Assembly (NCBI RefSeq): GCF_014208105.1
Contig: NZ_JACHMQ010000001.1
Coordinates: 4,464,001 to 4,528,000 of the forward strand
Origin: Actinomadura coerulea
Lineage (GTDB): Bacteria > Actinomycetota > Actinomycetes > Streptosporangiales > Streptosporangiaceae
Length of the DNA: 64,000 nucleotides
Direction of reading: 5' to 3'
The notes beneath the pieces were generated by a model. That model searched no databases, had not been told where the DNA came from, and was given only the letters and a program-made list of their open reading frames with translations. Of the stretch, positions 8,225 to 18,186 are shown in pieces. The stretch's first letter is position 1. Each line of letters starts with the position of its first letter. The position numbers and the translations under genes were made by a program.

Positions 8225-8596
8225 TCAGTCGTTGTCGGTCAGGATCTCCACGACCTGCCGGGCCGTGTCGGTGGGCAGCGGCGGAGGGAGGCCCTTCCAC
8301 TTGCGGGACGCGGCCATCGCCGCGGCCCCCGCCCCTCCCCCGTACACGGCGGCCGTGATGAACGACGCCAGCTCGGGAGGGAGCTTCTTCTCCAGCAGCA
8401 GCACGTTCATGCGGTAGGTGGCCGCGGTCGCCATGACCCCGAACGCCCCGGCGACGGCCCCGAGGCGCAGCGCCGGTATGCGCTGCCTGGCCTTCTCGAT
8501 CATCTCCTGCTGCGCGGCCTCGACTACACGCCGGGCGAGCACGAGGTTCTGCTCCAGCGGGTCGCCGGCCGCGGCAGGTTCGCGCGACTTCGACAT
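8225..8596 (-). CDS. Phage-holin-family-like membrane protein
   Basis: 123 residues. A polar, helical N-terminal third is followed by two short hydrophobic helices (around LRLGAVAGAFGVMATAATYRM and LASFITAAVYGGGAGAAAMAA) and a polar C-terminus ending in a helix. This resembles the actinobacterial holin-X/DUF1469-type membrane proteins, which despite the name are chromosomal and not lytic. The ATG at 8594-8596 is the only good start. It lies back to back with geosmin synthase; the 112-nt gap must hold both promoters. Function unknown. Confidence 0.55.
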   Translation of the reverse strand: MSKSREPAAAGDPLEQNLVLARRVVEAAQQEMIEKARQRIPALRLGAVAGAFGVMATAATYRMNVLLLEKKLPPELASFITAAVYGGGAGAAAMAASRKWKGLPPPLPTDTARQVVEILTDND

Positions 8597-8643
8597 GACC
8601 TCGGCTTACCCGCAGATGGGCCGAGGATTCCGGCAAGCAAAGT

Positions 8644-8677
8644 GTCACTTTCCGTGACTTTGCCTGTGCTGTAGGTT
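8644..8677 (+). promoter_or_regulatory. Candidate promoter/operator of geosmin synthase
   Basis: GTCAC, 5 bases, GTGAC forms an inverted repeat at 8644-8658; TAGGTT at 8672-8677 could be a -10 box, 32 nt before the synthase ATG. No convincing -35 hexamer is visible, so this is a tentative call. Confidence 0.3.
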
Positions 8678-8708
8678 GCCGAACCGGACCCGACAGGAAG
8701 GCCGGTTC

Positions 8709-10856
<2,148 letters not shown>

Positions 10857-10864
10857 GCGGCGCC

Positions 10865-10915
10865 CCCCTCGGGTCGCCGCCCCGGTCCCCCGCACCGGGG
10901 CGGCGGCCCGAGGGG
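10865..10915 (+). terminator. Terminator after geosmin synthase
   Basis: Long inverted repeat: CCCCTCGGG and CCCGAGGGG form the base, with an inner CGCCGCCCCGG/CCGGGGCGGCG stem and a short loop. It begins 8 nt after the stop codon. No T-tract, as is common in high-GC actinomycetes. Confidence 0.75.
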
Positions 10916-10926
10916 CACACCGGGAC

Positions 10927-10985
10927 GCTGCGCGGAGTTGCCTCGCTGAGATGCTCTGCCGAAGTGTTCCGCTGAAATGCTCTGC
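10927..10985. repeat. Imperfect ~26-bp tandem repeat before the ECF sigma gene
   Basis: GCTGAGATGCTCTGC at 10945-10959 recurs as GCTGAAATGCTCTGC at 10971-10985, and bases before each copy are also related. It lies 58 nt upstream of the sigma-factor start, where a promoter or operator would be expected. Confidence 0.5.
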
Positions 10986-11043
10986 GATGTGCGGACATGT
11001 CCCCTGCGTCCGGTGAGAGAACACCGCGACGAGAGGAGAGGGC

Positions 11044-11679
11044 TTGCCATCCCCATCGCGACGACCACACCCGCGGGAATCCCCGCCGCCCGACGACCGG
11101 CGGCGCCGCTTCGAGGACGTCTACGCGGCCAACCGCGCCCGGATCCTCGGGTACGCGCTGCGCCGCACGGACGACCCGCAGGACGCCGCCGACGTCCTGG
11201 CCGAGACGTTCCTCACGGCGTGGCGGCGGCTCGACGACGTCCCGCCCGGCGACCAGGCCCGCCTGTGGCTGTACGGGGTCGCCCGGCGCGTCCTGGCCAA
11301 CCACCACCGCGGCGAGCGCCGCAGGTCCGCGCTGGCCGCCGACCTCGGGTCCCGGCTGCGTGACGGCCTCGCCGTCCATGACACGTCCGGCGACGACCTG
11401 ACCGTCGTGGGCGCCGCGTTCCGCGGCCTGCCCGAGTCCGACCGCGAGCTGCTCGCCCTGGTCGGCTGGGAGGGGCTCGACCACGGCGAGATCGCGACCG
11501 TCCTCGGGTGCTCCCGCAACGCGGTGCGGATCCGCCTGCACCGCGCCCGCCGCCGGTTCGCCCGCGCCCTGGCCCGCGTCGAGGCGGACGCCCCCGGAAC
11601 CTCGGCACACGCCACTCCCCTGCATGCCGCGCCCCTGCCCGCCACGGGGCGGCGGATCCCGAACGGAGACCCCACATGA
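11044..11679 (+). CDS. ECF-type RNA polymerase sigma factor
   Basis: 211 residues. Region 2 is seen in FEDVYAANRARILGYALRR followed by DAADVLAETFLTAWRRLDDVP; region 4 in FRGLPESDRELLALVGWEGLDHGEIATVLGCSRNAVRIRLHRARRR, a helix-turn-helix for the -35 element. The proposed TTG start at 11044 follows GGAGAGGGC; no better start is in frame. A variable ~45-residue tail follows region 4. The stop codon overlaps the start of the next gene (ATGA), so the two are co-translated; the partner is probably the cognate membrane-bound regulator or target. Autoregulation through the repeat just upstream is possible. Confidence 0.85.
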   Translation: MPSPSRRPHPRESPPPDDRRRRFEDVYAANRARILGYALRRTDDPQDAADVLAETFLTAWRRLDDVPPGDQARLWLYGVARRVLANHHRGERRRSALAADLGSRLRDGLAVHDTSGDDLTVVGAAFRGLPESDRELLALVGWEGLDHGEIATVLGCSRNAVRIRLHRARRRFARALARVEADAPGTSAHATPLHAAPLPATGRRIPNGDPT

Positions 11680-12626
11680 ACCGCGACATCGACCCGCTGA
11701 TCGGAGGGCTCGCCTCCGTCACCGACCGGCAGGCCGGAGCACTGCTGTCCGAGGACGCGGCCACCGCCCTCGCCGACCGCATCACCGCGACCGCGGTGCC
11801 CTCGGCCGCTCCGCGCGGGCGGCGCTCGCCGATCATGCTCATCGGCCTGCCGCTGGCCGCGGCGGGCGTCGCCGGCGCCGCCGTCACGGCGGTCGCGCTG
11901 GCCCGCGCCGGCGGACCCGGCGGGACCCCGGCCGTCGCCCCGGCGAGCCCGCGCGTGTCGCTGGTCGCGGCGCTGTCGTTCACCCGCAAGGGCGGCTACA
12001 TCGACGTGCGCGTCCGCGACCCGCTGGCGGACCCGAAGCGCTACACGGAGGAGTTCGCCGCCCACGGCCTCAAGGTGACGCTGTCGATGGTGCCCGCGTC
12101 CCCGTCCATCGTGGGCACCGTCCTCACGATGGAGACCAGCGAGAACACCGCCCAGCGCGATGTCACCACGATCACCGCCAAGGGCGAGTGCGAGACCGGC
12201 GGCGGGGGCGACGTCTGCCCGGTCGGCGTCCGGATCCGCACCGGCTACAAGGGCACCGCCGCCATCGTCTTCGGACGGGAGGCCCGTCCGGGCGAGCAGT
12301 ACACGAGCACCGCCGCCGCGACCGCCCCGGGCGAGGTCATGCACGGTATGACCTACCGCGCGCACCGCGTGGGCGAGGTGCTGGCCGCCCTGCGCAAGCG
12401 ACACGTCACGGTGCCGGAGTACCGCGCCATGGACGGCAACGTCAGCAAGGAGCTGAAGCCCGGCCAGGTGCCGCCCACGTGGTACGTCCATGACGCGGTC
12501 CCCTGGGCCAAGAACCAGGTACTCCTTTTCGTGGGCCCCGAGCCCACCGAGAAGGCGAGCAGCGAGCCGCCCTCGTCGGCGCCTCCCGGCGTCCCCGCCT
12601 CGCCGAGCCCGACCCCGACCGGATGA
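11676..12626 (+). CDS. Single-pass membrane protein coupled to the ECF sigma gene
   Basis: 316 residues. A short cytoplasmic N-terminus (~45 residues) is followed by one transmembrane helix (PIMLIGLPLAAAGVAGAAVTAVALA) and a long extracytoplasmic domain ending in a Ser/Pro-rich tail. A C-x11-C pair (ECETGGGGDVCP spacing is 8) may form a disulfide. The layout equals that of anti-sigma factors, but no zinc-binding ZAS motif (H-x3-C-x2-C) is visible in the N-terminal part, so an anti-sigma role is an inference from gene order only. It starts within the sigma stop codon (ATGA) and is followed by a strong terminator. Confidence 0.65.
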   Translation: MNRDIDPLIGGLASVTDRQAGALLSEDAATALADRITATAVPSAAPRGRRSPIMLIGLPLAAAGVAGAAVTAVALARAGGPGGTPAVAPASPRVSLVAALSFTRKGGYIDVRVRDPLADPKRYTEEFAAHGLKVTLSMVPASPSIVGTVLTMETSENTAQRDVTTITAKGECETGGGGDVCPVGVRIRTGYKGTAAIVFGREARPGEQYTSTAAATAPGEVMHGMTYRAHRVGEVLAALRKRHVTVPEYRAMDGNVSKELKPGQVPPTWYVHDAVPWAKNQVLLFVGPEPTEKASSEPPSSAPPGVPASPSPTPTG

Positions 12627-12632
12627 GCGCCG

Positions 12633-12660
12633 GCGGACCGCCCCGGACGGGGCGGTCCGC
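12633..12660 (+). terminator. Terminator between convergent genes
   Basis: Perfect 12-bp stem GCGGACCGCCCC / GGGGCGGTCCGC with loop GGAC, then TT. It starts 6 nt after the sigma-associated gene and separates it from the convergent flavoprotein operon. Confidence 0.85.
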
Positions 12661-12675
12661 TTCCTCATGGCCCGG

Positions 12676-12822
12676 TCATCCCCGTCCGCGCCGGGAGAGC
12701 GTCCGGTCGAGGAGGACGGCCGGCACGACGGCGGCCGCAAGGGCGGCGCCGATCCAGGTGACCGAGGCGAGCCCCGCGCCGGCGTTCACGGCGGCGCCGG
12801 CCGGCAGGAACTCCGCGCTCAC
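12676..12822 (-). CDS. 48-aa small membrane protein, translationally coupled to the flavoprotein
   Basis: GTG at 12820-12822 overlaps the TGA stop of the upstream flavoprotein gene (GTGA), a strong sign of translational coupling. The 48-residue product has a hydrophobic segment of ~22 residues (roughly VNAGAGLASVTWIGAALAAA then VVPAVLL) followed by a positively charged tail DRTLSRRGRG, i.e. one transmembrane helix with a cytoplasmic C-terminus by the positive-inside rule. No family recognised. The overlap, hydrophobic composition and stop just before the terminator hairpin support a real gene; it is below usual length cut-offs. Confidence 0.5.
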   Translation of the reverse strand: MSAEFLPAGAAVNAGAGLASVTWIGAALAAAVVPAVLLDRTLSRRGRG

Positions 12823-13748
12823 CGCCCGCCACCCCCGACGCGGTGCCGCTCGACGGCGAGGTGGACGTCCTCGTCCAGCAGGTCGGCGTTGACGGCGATG
12901 GCGGCGGCGGACCCCATGCCCGCGGCGGTGACGACCTGGGCACGCGGGTCCGCCACGTTGCCGACCGCCCACACGCCCGGAACGGTGGTGCGCCCGGTTC
13001 GGTCGGTGACGACGCGGCCGTCCTCGGCGGCGCAGCCGAGCGCGGTGAGCAGGGCGTCGTGCGGAACCATGCGCGGGAACACGAACACCGCGCGGCGCGG
13101 CACCATCCGCCCATCGGCCAACTCGACGCCGCGGACCCCGTCGTTCTCCGCCACCACACGCTTGATCCCGCCGTGAACCAGACGCACGCCGCGGGCGGTG
13201 AGACGCTCACGCGCCGCCTCGTCCAACTCCAGGGTGTGGACGAACAGCACCACGTCATCGGACCACTGCCGCAGCAGCAGCGCCTGGTGCACCGCGCCCG
13301 CCGAGGTGCCCAGCACGCCCATCGGCTGGTCGCGGACCTCGTACCCGTGGCAGTACGGGCAGTGCAGCACGTCCTTCCCCCACCGCTCGGCCACCCCGGG
13401 GATGCCGGGCAACTCGTCGCGCAGGCCGGTGGCCACCACCAGCCGCCGCGCGCCCAGTGCCGCCCCGCCGGCGAGGCGCACGGTGAATCCGGGGTCGACG
13501 TGCTCCACCCGAGCGTCGATCAACGCCGCCCCGTACCCGGCGATCTCGGCCCGGCCCACCTCCGACAGCGCGGCGGGCGACATCCCGTCCCGCGAGAGGA
13601 ACCCCTGCATGTGCGCGGCGGGTGCGTTGCGGGGCTCGCCCGCGTCCACCACCGCGACCCGCCGCCGCGCCCGCGCCAGCACCAGCGCGGCGTTCAGCCC
13701 CGCGGCCCCCGCGCCGACCACCACGACGTCGTACTCAACATCGCTCAT
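12819..13748 (-). CDS. Thioredoxin-reductase-like NAD(P)/FAD oxidoreductase
   Basis: 309 residues. An FAD-binding Rossmann motif VVVGAGAAGLNAALVLARA lies near the N-terminus, the redox motif CPYC (LHCPYCHGYEVRD) at about 130, and a C-terminal FAD motif GVWAVGNVADP. This matches the low-molecular-weight thioredoxin reductase fold, but the pyridine-nucleotide motif is GTSAGAVHQALLL, unlike the canonical GGGDSA, so it likely belongs to the group of TrxR-like disulfide oxidoreductases lacking a defined thioredoxin partner. No thioredoxin gene is adjacent. The ATG at 13748 is chosen over a GTG nine bases upstream because GGAGGT has proper spacing to it. Followed by the overlapping 48-residue membrane protein. 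Confidence 0.85.
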   Translation of the reverse strand: MSDVEYDVVVVGAGAAGLNAALVLARARRRVAVVDAGEPRNAPAAHMQGFLSRDGMSPAALSEVGRAEIAGYGAALIDARVEHVDPGFTVRLAGGAALGARRLVVATGLRDELPGIPGVAERWGKDVLHCPYCHGYEVRDQPMGVLGTSAGAVHQALLLRQWSDDVVLFVHTLELDEAARERLTARGVRLVHGGIKRVVAENDGVRGVELADGRMVPRRAVFVFPRMVPHDALLTALGCAAEDGRVVTDRTGRTTVPGVWAVGNVADPRAQVVTAAGMGSAAAIAVNADLLDEDVHLAVERHRVGGGGR

Positions 13749-13850
13749 CGCGACCACCTCCGCTGCGGACGGTGCCCTCTCCGTGGAGCGGACGGCAAAC
13801 TTTGTTGCCGTTTCCGCGACGGCCGCGGTGAGATGGAGGCAGGCGTCCGG

Positions 13851-14378
13851 TCAGGAGGACAGCGTTTCGCGGACGGTCATCAGGGCGAAGCCCAGGAGGT
13901 TCTCGCCCTGCCAGGAGGCGGGGTCCTCGGCGCGGGGGTCGTCGGCGGTCATGCCTATGCCCCAGACGCGGTCGAGGGGGCTCGCCTCCACGAGGACGCG
14001 GTCCCGGGTGCCGGCAAGATAGTCGCGAAGATCTTTGTTCTGGGCGAACTTGGCCTCGTTGGCCTTTGTGACAATGGTCACACGATTGTCGCGCCAGGCC
14101 TGCTCGTCGAAGTCGCGGACACGGCGGCCGAGGTCTTTCGCGCGGCGGGGATGGGACGCGGCGATGACGGCGGCGGCCGTTTCGTCGTCGCCGAAGAGGC
14201 GGGCCTTTTCCGCCATCATGTAGTGCTCGGCGGTGGCGTAGGTGACGCCGCCGACGGCGAAGGGCGACGGCCACCACTGGCTGAGGTACCCGCGACCTGG
14301 GGTCTGGTGGCCCCAGAAGAACAGGAACCTCAGGCGCGTGCCCTGCTCCTGGAGGCGGGTCAGCTCGGCGACGTCCAT
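13851..14378 (-). CDS. NADAR family protein (YbiA-like N-glycosidase)
   Basis: 175 residues, all one NADAR domain: FLFFWGHQTPGRGYLSQWWPSPF, then the family signature TAEHYMMAEKARLFGD, KDLGRRVRDFDEQAW, and a C-terminal DRVWGIGMTADDP...WQGENLLGFALM. NADAR proteins hydrolyse N-glycosidic bonds in ADP-ribose-related or riboflavin-pathway intermediates (damage clean-up) and some reverse guanine ADP-ribosylation. The ATG at 14378 matches family starts although the Shine-Dalgarno is weak. Stands alone between divergent and convergent neighbours, so no pathway link can be read from context. Confidence 0.9.
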   Translation of the reverse strand: MDVAELTRLQEQGTRLRFLFFWGHQTPGRGYLSQWWPSPFAVGGVTYATAEHYMMAEKARLFGDDETAAAVIAASHPRRAKDLGRRVRDFDEQAWRDNRVTIVTKANEAKFAQNKDLRDYLAGTRDRVLVEASPLDRVWGIGMTADDPRAEDPASWQGENLLGFALMTVRETLSS

Positions 14379-14487
14379 GGGTGAGAGCGTGCCAGGGACG
14401 GCCGCCGCGGTCCATCCGGTTTCCGCCGGGAATGGATGATCGATTGGCGTTGTTATGAGGTTTGCCGCGGACCTGGGTGGGAACCGC

Positions 14488-14498
14488 GGTCTAGACCA
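14488..14498. promoter_or_regulatory. DasR-like (dre) palindrome
   Basis: GGTCTAGACCA, the core of the DasR responsive element known from Streptomyces (consensus TGGTCTAGACCA flanked by AC/GT), differing only by C for T at the first core position. It lies 75 nt upstream of the 42-aa peptide gene and 110 nt upstream of the divergent NADAR gene. Assignment is by sequence resemblance only. Confidence 0.45.
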
Positions 14499-14572
14499 TT
14501 TTGCGGACCCGGCATCTCGCCGGGACCATCTATTGATCCGGCCCGGCCCTGAACAGGAGGACTGCGGTAACA

Positions 14573-14701
14573 ATGGACAACGCCCTGGCGAACCCCCGGC
14601 GCACCAAGATCGACGCGTGGCCCGAATGGCGGCCCGCGGAACCGGACTCCGAGCGCTCCGCGGAGGCCGATGTGTCCGAGGACGAGCTCGCCGCGCACTG
14701 A
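14573..14701 (+). CDS. 42-aa acidic peptide of unknown function
   Basis: ATG at 14573 preceded by AGGAGG (14555-14560, 12 nt spacing); 42 codons ending TGA at 14699-14701. Sequence pattern: a basic/aromatic first half with PRRTKIDAWPEWRP and a strongly acidic second half ending VSEDELAAH. A textbook intrinsic terminator begins 21 nt after the stop and a palindromic operator-like site lies upstream, so this is a complete little transcription unit. No Cys and few Ser/Thr, and no maturation enzymes next to it, so a RiPP precursor is not supported. I do not recognise the family; protein, regulator or signalling peptide are all possible. Confidence 0.6.
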   Translation: MDNALANPRRTKIDAWPEWRPAEPDSERSAEADVSEDELAAH

Positions 14702-14722
14702 CGGCCTTCCGGCCGATAGATG

Positions 14723-14752
14723 AGAACCCGCCCGGCCCCCGGGCGGGTTCTT
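14723..14752 (+). terminator. Intrinsic terminator of the 42-aa peptide gene
   Basis: Perfect 12-bp stem GAACCCGCCCGG / CCGGGCGGGTTC with a CCC loop at 14724-14750, followed by TT. Confidence 0.9.
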
Positions 14753-14833
14753 CGCGTTCGAGGCCCGGTGGATGAGCGTGGCGGAGTCCTACGGACGGGC
14801 GGGCGAGGAAGGACCGCGTCGATCGGGGACGGG

Positions 14834-15958
14834 CTACAGGACGTTGACCGCCAGGTCGCGGACGGTCTGCTCGTCCACCTCGACGCCGAGGCCGGGGGCG
14901 TCGGGGACGCGGGCGGTGCCGTCGCGGATCTCCACGGTCGGCCCCGCGTACGGGGACTCGATGAACTGGCGGCCGTTGAGGTCGACCGGGGTGTCGACGC
15001 CGAAGGCCGAGAAGAGGTGCAGGGACGCGGCGAGGCCGAGGTCGGAGTCGGTGAGGCCGGAGCCCATCAGCGCGACGCCGCAGTCCTCGGCGAGGGAGCA
15101 CAGGCGCCGCGACAGGGTCAGTCCGCCGGTGCGCTGGACCTTCGCGATGGCGACGTCGACCGCGTCGAGGCGGACGAAGGTCGCCAGGTCGGACGGGTGG
15201 CGGAGGCTCTCGTCGAGGGCGACCGGGATCGGGCAGAGGTCGCGGAGGCGGCGCAGGCCCGCGATGTCGTTGGCCGGGAGGGGCTGCTCGAACGCGGTCA
15301 CGCCGAGGTCCTCCAGACGGCGCGCCAGCGTGAGGGCCGAGCGGACGGTGTAGCCCTGGTTCGCGTCCACCCAGAGCGCCGCGTCGTCGCCCGCGTGCAG
15401 GCGGACGGCCTCCACGACCTCGGCGTCCTCGGGGCCCATGCCGACCTTGACCTTGAAGGCGCGGTATCCCAGGCCGCGGCCCTCGGCGACGCTGTCGGCG
15501 ACCTCGGCGGCGGACCGGCCGGAGACGATCCACCCGAGGTCGATCGTCTCGCGGCGGCGCCGGCCCCACATGACCCCCAGCGGGACCCCGGCGGCGCGGC
15601 CGAGGAGGTCGTGCAGGGCGACGTCCACGGCCGACTTGGCCAGGGGCGCGCCGATGCTGAAGCCCCGGTTGATCGCGCGGTCGAAGGCGGACGTCACGCC
15701 GTCGAGGTCCCAGGCGGGACGGCCGGTGATCGCGGGCGCGAGGTACCGGTCGATCGTGGTGACGATGGACTCGGCGGTCTCGTACGTCCAGGCCGGGATG
15801 GGGGTCGCCTCACCCCACCCGTGCGCGCCCTCGGCGCTGACCTTCACGAGGACGCGCAGGCTGGGCCGCCCGGCGACGGCGACCGCGCCGCCCGACACCC
15901 CGAACGAGCGCCGGGTGGGCAGCGCGACGCAGAACGTCTCGATTTTCTCGATCTTCAT
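14834..15958 (-). CDS. Enolase-superfamily (muconate cycloisomerase-type) enzyme
   Basis: 374 residues with the N-terminal capping domain and C-terminal barrel of the mandelate racemase/muconate lactonizing group. Catalytic residues fit the MLE subgroup: K-x-K at 169/171 (AFKVKV), metal ligands D198 (VDANQGY), E224 (FEQPLP) and D249 (ALDES), and a second lysine near 273 (AIAKVQR). Enzymes of this type abstract a proton alpha to a carboxylate: cycloisomerases, dipeptide epimerases, o-succinylbenzoate synthases, sugar-acid dehydratases. It sits immediately behind the LacI regulator (32-nt gap) and opposite the ABC importer/sugar-catabolism operon, so it may act on an acid made by that pathway; the exact substrate is unknown. 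Confidence 0.85.
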   Translation of the reverse strand: MKIEKIETFCVALPTRRSFGVSGGAVAVAGRPSLRVLVKVSAEGAHGWGEATPIPAWTYETAESIVTTIDRYLAPAITGRPAWDLDGVTSAFDRAINRGFSIGAPLAKSAVDVALHDLLGRAAGVPLGVMWGRRRRETIDLGWIVSGRSAAEVADSVAEGRGLGYRAFKVKVGMGPEDAEVVEAVRLHAGDDAALWVDANQGYTVRSALTLARRLEDLGVTAFEQPLPANDIAGLRRLRDLCPIPVALDESLRHPSDLATFVRLDAVDVAIAKVQRTGGLTLSRRLCSLAEDCGVALMGSGLTDSDLGLAASLHLFSAFGVDTPVDLNGRQFIESPYAGPTVEIRDGTARVPDAPGLGVEVDEQTVRDLAVNVL

Positions 15959-15989
15959 TTCACGCCTCCGGGAAGCGGGCGCCCGCGGG

Positions 15990-17048
15990 TCAGCCGGGCG
16001 GTGCGGTGCTGCCGCGCAGCACCACCTCGCCCGCGACGCGCTCGATGCGGCTGCGGCGGGTGGCGGGCTCGCGCAGGGCCAGGCCCATGACGCGCTCGCC
16101 CATCGCGTTCAGCGGCAGCGCGACGGTGGTGAGCGCCGGGGTCAGGTCGCGGACGATCGAGATGTCGTCGAATCCCGCGAGCGACATCTCCTCCGGCACT
16201 AACACGCCGTTGTCGCGCAGCGCGGCGAGCGCGCCGACCGCCATCACGTCCGTGACGGCGAACACGCAGGTCGGACGGTTCTCGCGGCGGAGCAGCTCGG
16301 TCGCCGCCCGGTAGCCGCCGTCGCGGGTGAAGGGGGCCTCGACGATGTGCTCGGGCGAGACCCGGACGCCCGCGTCGGCGAGCGCCTCGGTGAACCCGCC
16401 GAGCCGGTCGTGGACGGTCGTCAGCGCGCGGGGGCCGGTCAGGACGCCGAAGCTCCGGTGGCCGAGGTCGAGCAGGGCGCGGGCCAGGGCGGCGGCGCCC
16501 TCCCGGTTCTGCGGCAGGATGGCGTCGACCTTGAGGCTGCGGTGCCGGCTGAGGACGGCGACACGGCCGCCGGTGCGCTGGTAGGGGTCGAGCTCGGCGG
16601 CCATCGCCCGCTCCCAGTCGCGGTCCTCGAAGCCGGAGCCGATGAGCAGGATCGCGCGGGCCCGCTGGGCGCGCAGCATCGCCACGTACTCGACCTCGCG
16701 CGCCGGGTCGCGGAACGTGCTGGCGAGCATCACCAGCATCCCGTGCTCGGCGGCGGTGCGCATGACGCCGCGGGCGATGGCGGCGAAGTACGGGTCGCTG
16801 ACGTCGTGGCAGACGACCCCGACCGACTTGCTGGAGGAGCTGGCGAGCGCCTGGGCGTGCGCGTTGGGGGTGTAGCTCAGCTCGGCCGCCGCGGCCAGGA
16901 CGCGTTCCCGCAGGTCGGCACGGACCTGTGAGGTACCGTTCAGGACGCGGGACGCGGTGGCCAGCGAGACGCTCGCCTCCTTCGCGACGTCCTGCAGGGT
17001 CACGTACGCCCGGTCGCCGGCGCGCTCCTCTTCGGCCGCTTCCGTCAT
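15990..17048 (-). CDS. LacI-family transcriptional regulator
   Basis: 352 residues. N-terminal LacI helix-turn-helix and hinge: VTLQDVAKEASVSLATASRVLNG, then RERVLAAAAELSYTPNAHAQAL. The rest is the periplasmic-binding-protein-like sensor domain, with VGVVCHDVSDPYFAAI at its start and TCVFAVTDVMAVGALAAL in the second lobe. ATG at 17048 is used; the adjoining GTG at 17051 is possible. Downstream is the enolase-superfamily gene; divergent is the ABC importer operon. A perfect 16-bp palindrome lies 90 bp from its start and similar sites are found at 24.6 kb and within the DUF993 gene, making it the likely local repressor responding to a sugar. Confidence 0.9.
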   Translation of the reverse strand: MTEAAEEERAGDRAYVTLQDVAKEASVSLATASRVLNGTSQVRADLRERVLAAAAELSYTPNAHAQALASSSSKSVGVVCHDVSDPYFAAIARGVMRTAAEHGMLVMLASTFRDPAREVEYVAMLRAQRARAILLIGSGFEDRDWERAMAAELDPYQRTGGRVAVLSRHRSLKVDAILPQNREGAAALARALLDLGHRSFGVLTGPRALTTVHDRLGGFTEALADAGVRVSPEHIVEAPFTRDGGYRAATELLRRENRPTCVFAVTDVMAVGALAALRDNGVLVPEEMSLAGFDDISIVRDLTPALTTVALPLNAMGERVMGLALREPATRRSRIERVAGEVVLRGSTAPPG

Positions 17049-17137
17049 CACCGCCCCCTCGGCCGGCGCGGGCCCTCGCGGCGGGTTCCTGACGAAGACC
17101 CTCTTGACCGCGGCGCGCGCCGCTTCTTACGGTACAT

Positions 17138-17153
17138 CAGAAAGCGCTTTCTG
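17138..17153. promoter_or_regulatory. LacI-type operator (CAGAAAGCGCTTTCTG)
   Basis: Perfect 16-bp palindrome in the divergent promoter region between the LacI gene and the ABC permease gene, 37 nt before the permease start. A related half-site, GCGCTTTCCA, follows at 17157-17166. The central CG within AGCGCT is the hallmark of LacI-family operators. Confidence 0.8.
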
Positions 17154-17189
17154 AACGCGCTTTCCAAACCACCCCGTCCGGAGGAACCC

Positions 17190-18059
17190 ATGGTGAGTCA
17201 GGGTACGACGGCCGCCCCGCCCTCGGCGGACGCGGCGGGCGTCGTGGAACGCGCCAGGCCCGGCGCGGGCGAACGGATCCGCGACGGCCTGGAACGGTCG
17301 TGGCGGCCCGTCGCCCTGCTGGTGGCCTGCTTCGCCGCGTGGTGGGCGATCAGCGCCTTCAAGCTGGTGGAGGCCTACCTCGTCCCCTCGCCCGGCGCGA
17401 CGCTGCGGCTGATGGGCGACAAGTGGGGCTACATCTGGCACCACACGTGGGTCACCACGTACGAGACCCTGATCGGCTTCGCGCTCGCGGTGCTCATCGG
17501 TGTGGCGTCCGCGGTGCTCATGGTGTACTCGTCCACGGTCGAGCGCACCCTCTACCCGATCCTGCTGTTCGCGCAGGTCGTCCCGAAGATCGCGATCGCT
17601 CCGCTGTTCGTGGTGTGGCTCGGCTTCGGCATCGGTCCCAAGATCGTCGTGGCGGTGCTGATCGCCTTCTTCCCGGTGGTGATCTCGATGGTCGCCGGGC
17701 TGAAGGCGGTGGATCCGGAGATGCTCCAGCTGTCGGCCACGATGGGCGCGAGCCCGATGGCCACGTTCTCCAAGATCCGGCTGCCGGCGTCGCTCCCGCA
17801 CCTGTTCTCCGGCCTGAAGGTGGCGGTCACCCTGGCCGTCACCGGCGCCGTGGTCGGCGAGTTCGTCGGCGCGAACGAGGGGCTCGGCTACGTGATCCTG
17901 CAGGCCAACGGCAATCTCGACACCCCGATGCTGTTCGCCGGGCTGCTGGTCATGTCGGCCATCGGCGTCGTGCTGTTCGTCGTCGTCGAGGTCGCGGAGA
18001 AGCTGCTGCTGCCGTGGCACGCGAGCCGCCGCGGCGATGCCGTCACCACGACCTACTGA
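17190..18059 (+). CDS. ABC transporter permease (SsuC/TauC type)
   Basis: 289 residues with about six transmembrane helices. It has the loop motif that contacts the ATPase (binding-protein-dependent transport EAA motif) at LSATMGASPMATFSKIRLPASLPHLFSGLK. Family relatives import nitrate, sulfonates, taurine, or pyrimidine (NMT1/THI5) compounds. It is the first gene of the operon with its substrate-binding protein and ATPase, under the LacI-type operator. Association with sugar-modifying enzymes instead of sulfonate or nitrate genes is unusual. ATG at 17190 with GGAGG 5-9 nt upstream (CCGGAGGAACCC). Confidence 0.9.
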   Translation: MVSQGTTAAPPSADAAGVVERARPGAGERIRDGLERSWRPVALLVACFAAWWAISAFKLVEAYLVPSPGATLRLMGDKWGYIWHHTWVTTYETLIGFALAVLIGVASAVLMVYSSTVERTLYPILLFAQVVPKIAIAPLFVVWLGFGIGPKIVVAVLIAFFPVVISMVAGLKAVDPEMLQLSATMGASPMATFSKIRLPASLPHLFSGLKVAVTLAVTGAVVGEFVGANEGLGYVILQANGNLDTPMLFAGLLVMSAIGVVLFVVVEVAEKLLLPWHASRRGDAVTTTY

Positions 18060-18186
18060 CGGCGTCGCCAGGCAGTGCGTCAACGCGCCCCCCGCCACCC
18101 CAACCGCCCGCCCGGAATCCGCCGGACGGGACGCCCCGACAGTCCAACGGCCGAGCACAACCCACCCCTTTACGGAGGGCCGTCCT

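Noticed and set aside
8225..8596. Prophage remnant suggested by the holin-like gene
   Set aside because: No other phage genes nearby; holin-like membrane proteins are common chromosomal genes in actinobacteria.
14573..14701. RiPP (lanthipeptide or lasso) precursor reading of the 42-aa peptide
   Set aside because: No Cys, few Ser/Thr, no leader/core pattern and no maturation or transport genes next to it.
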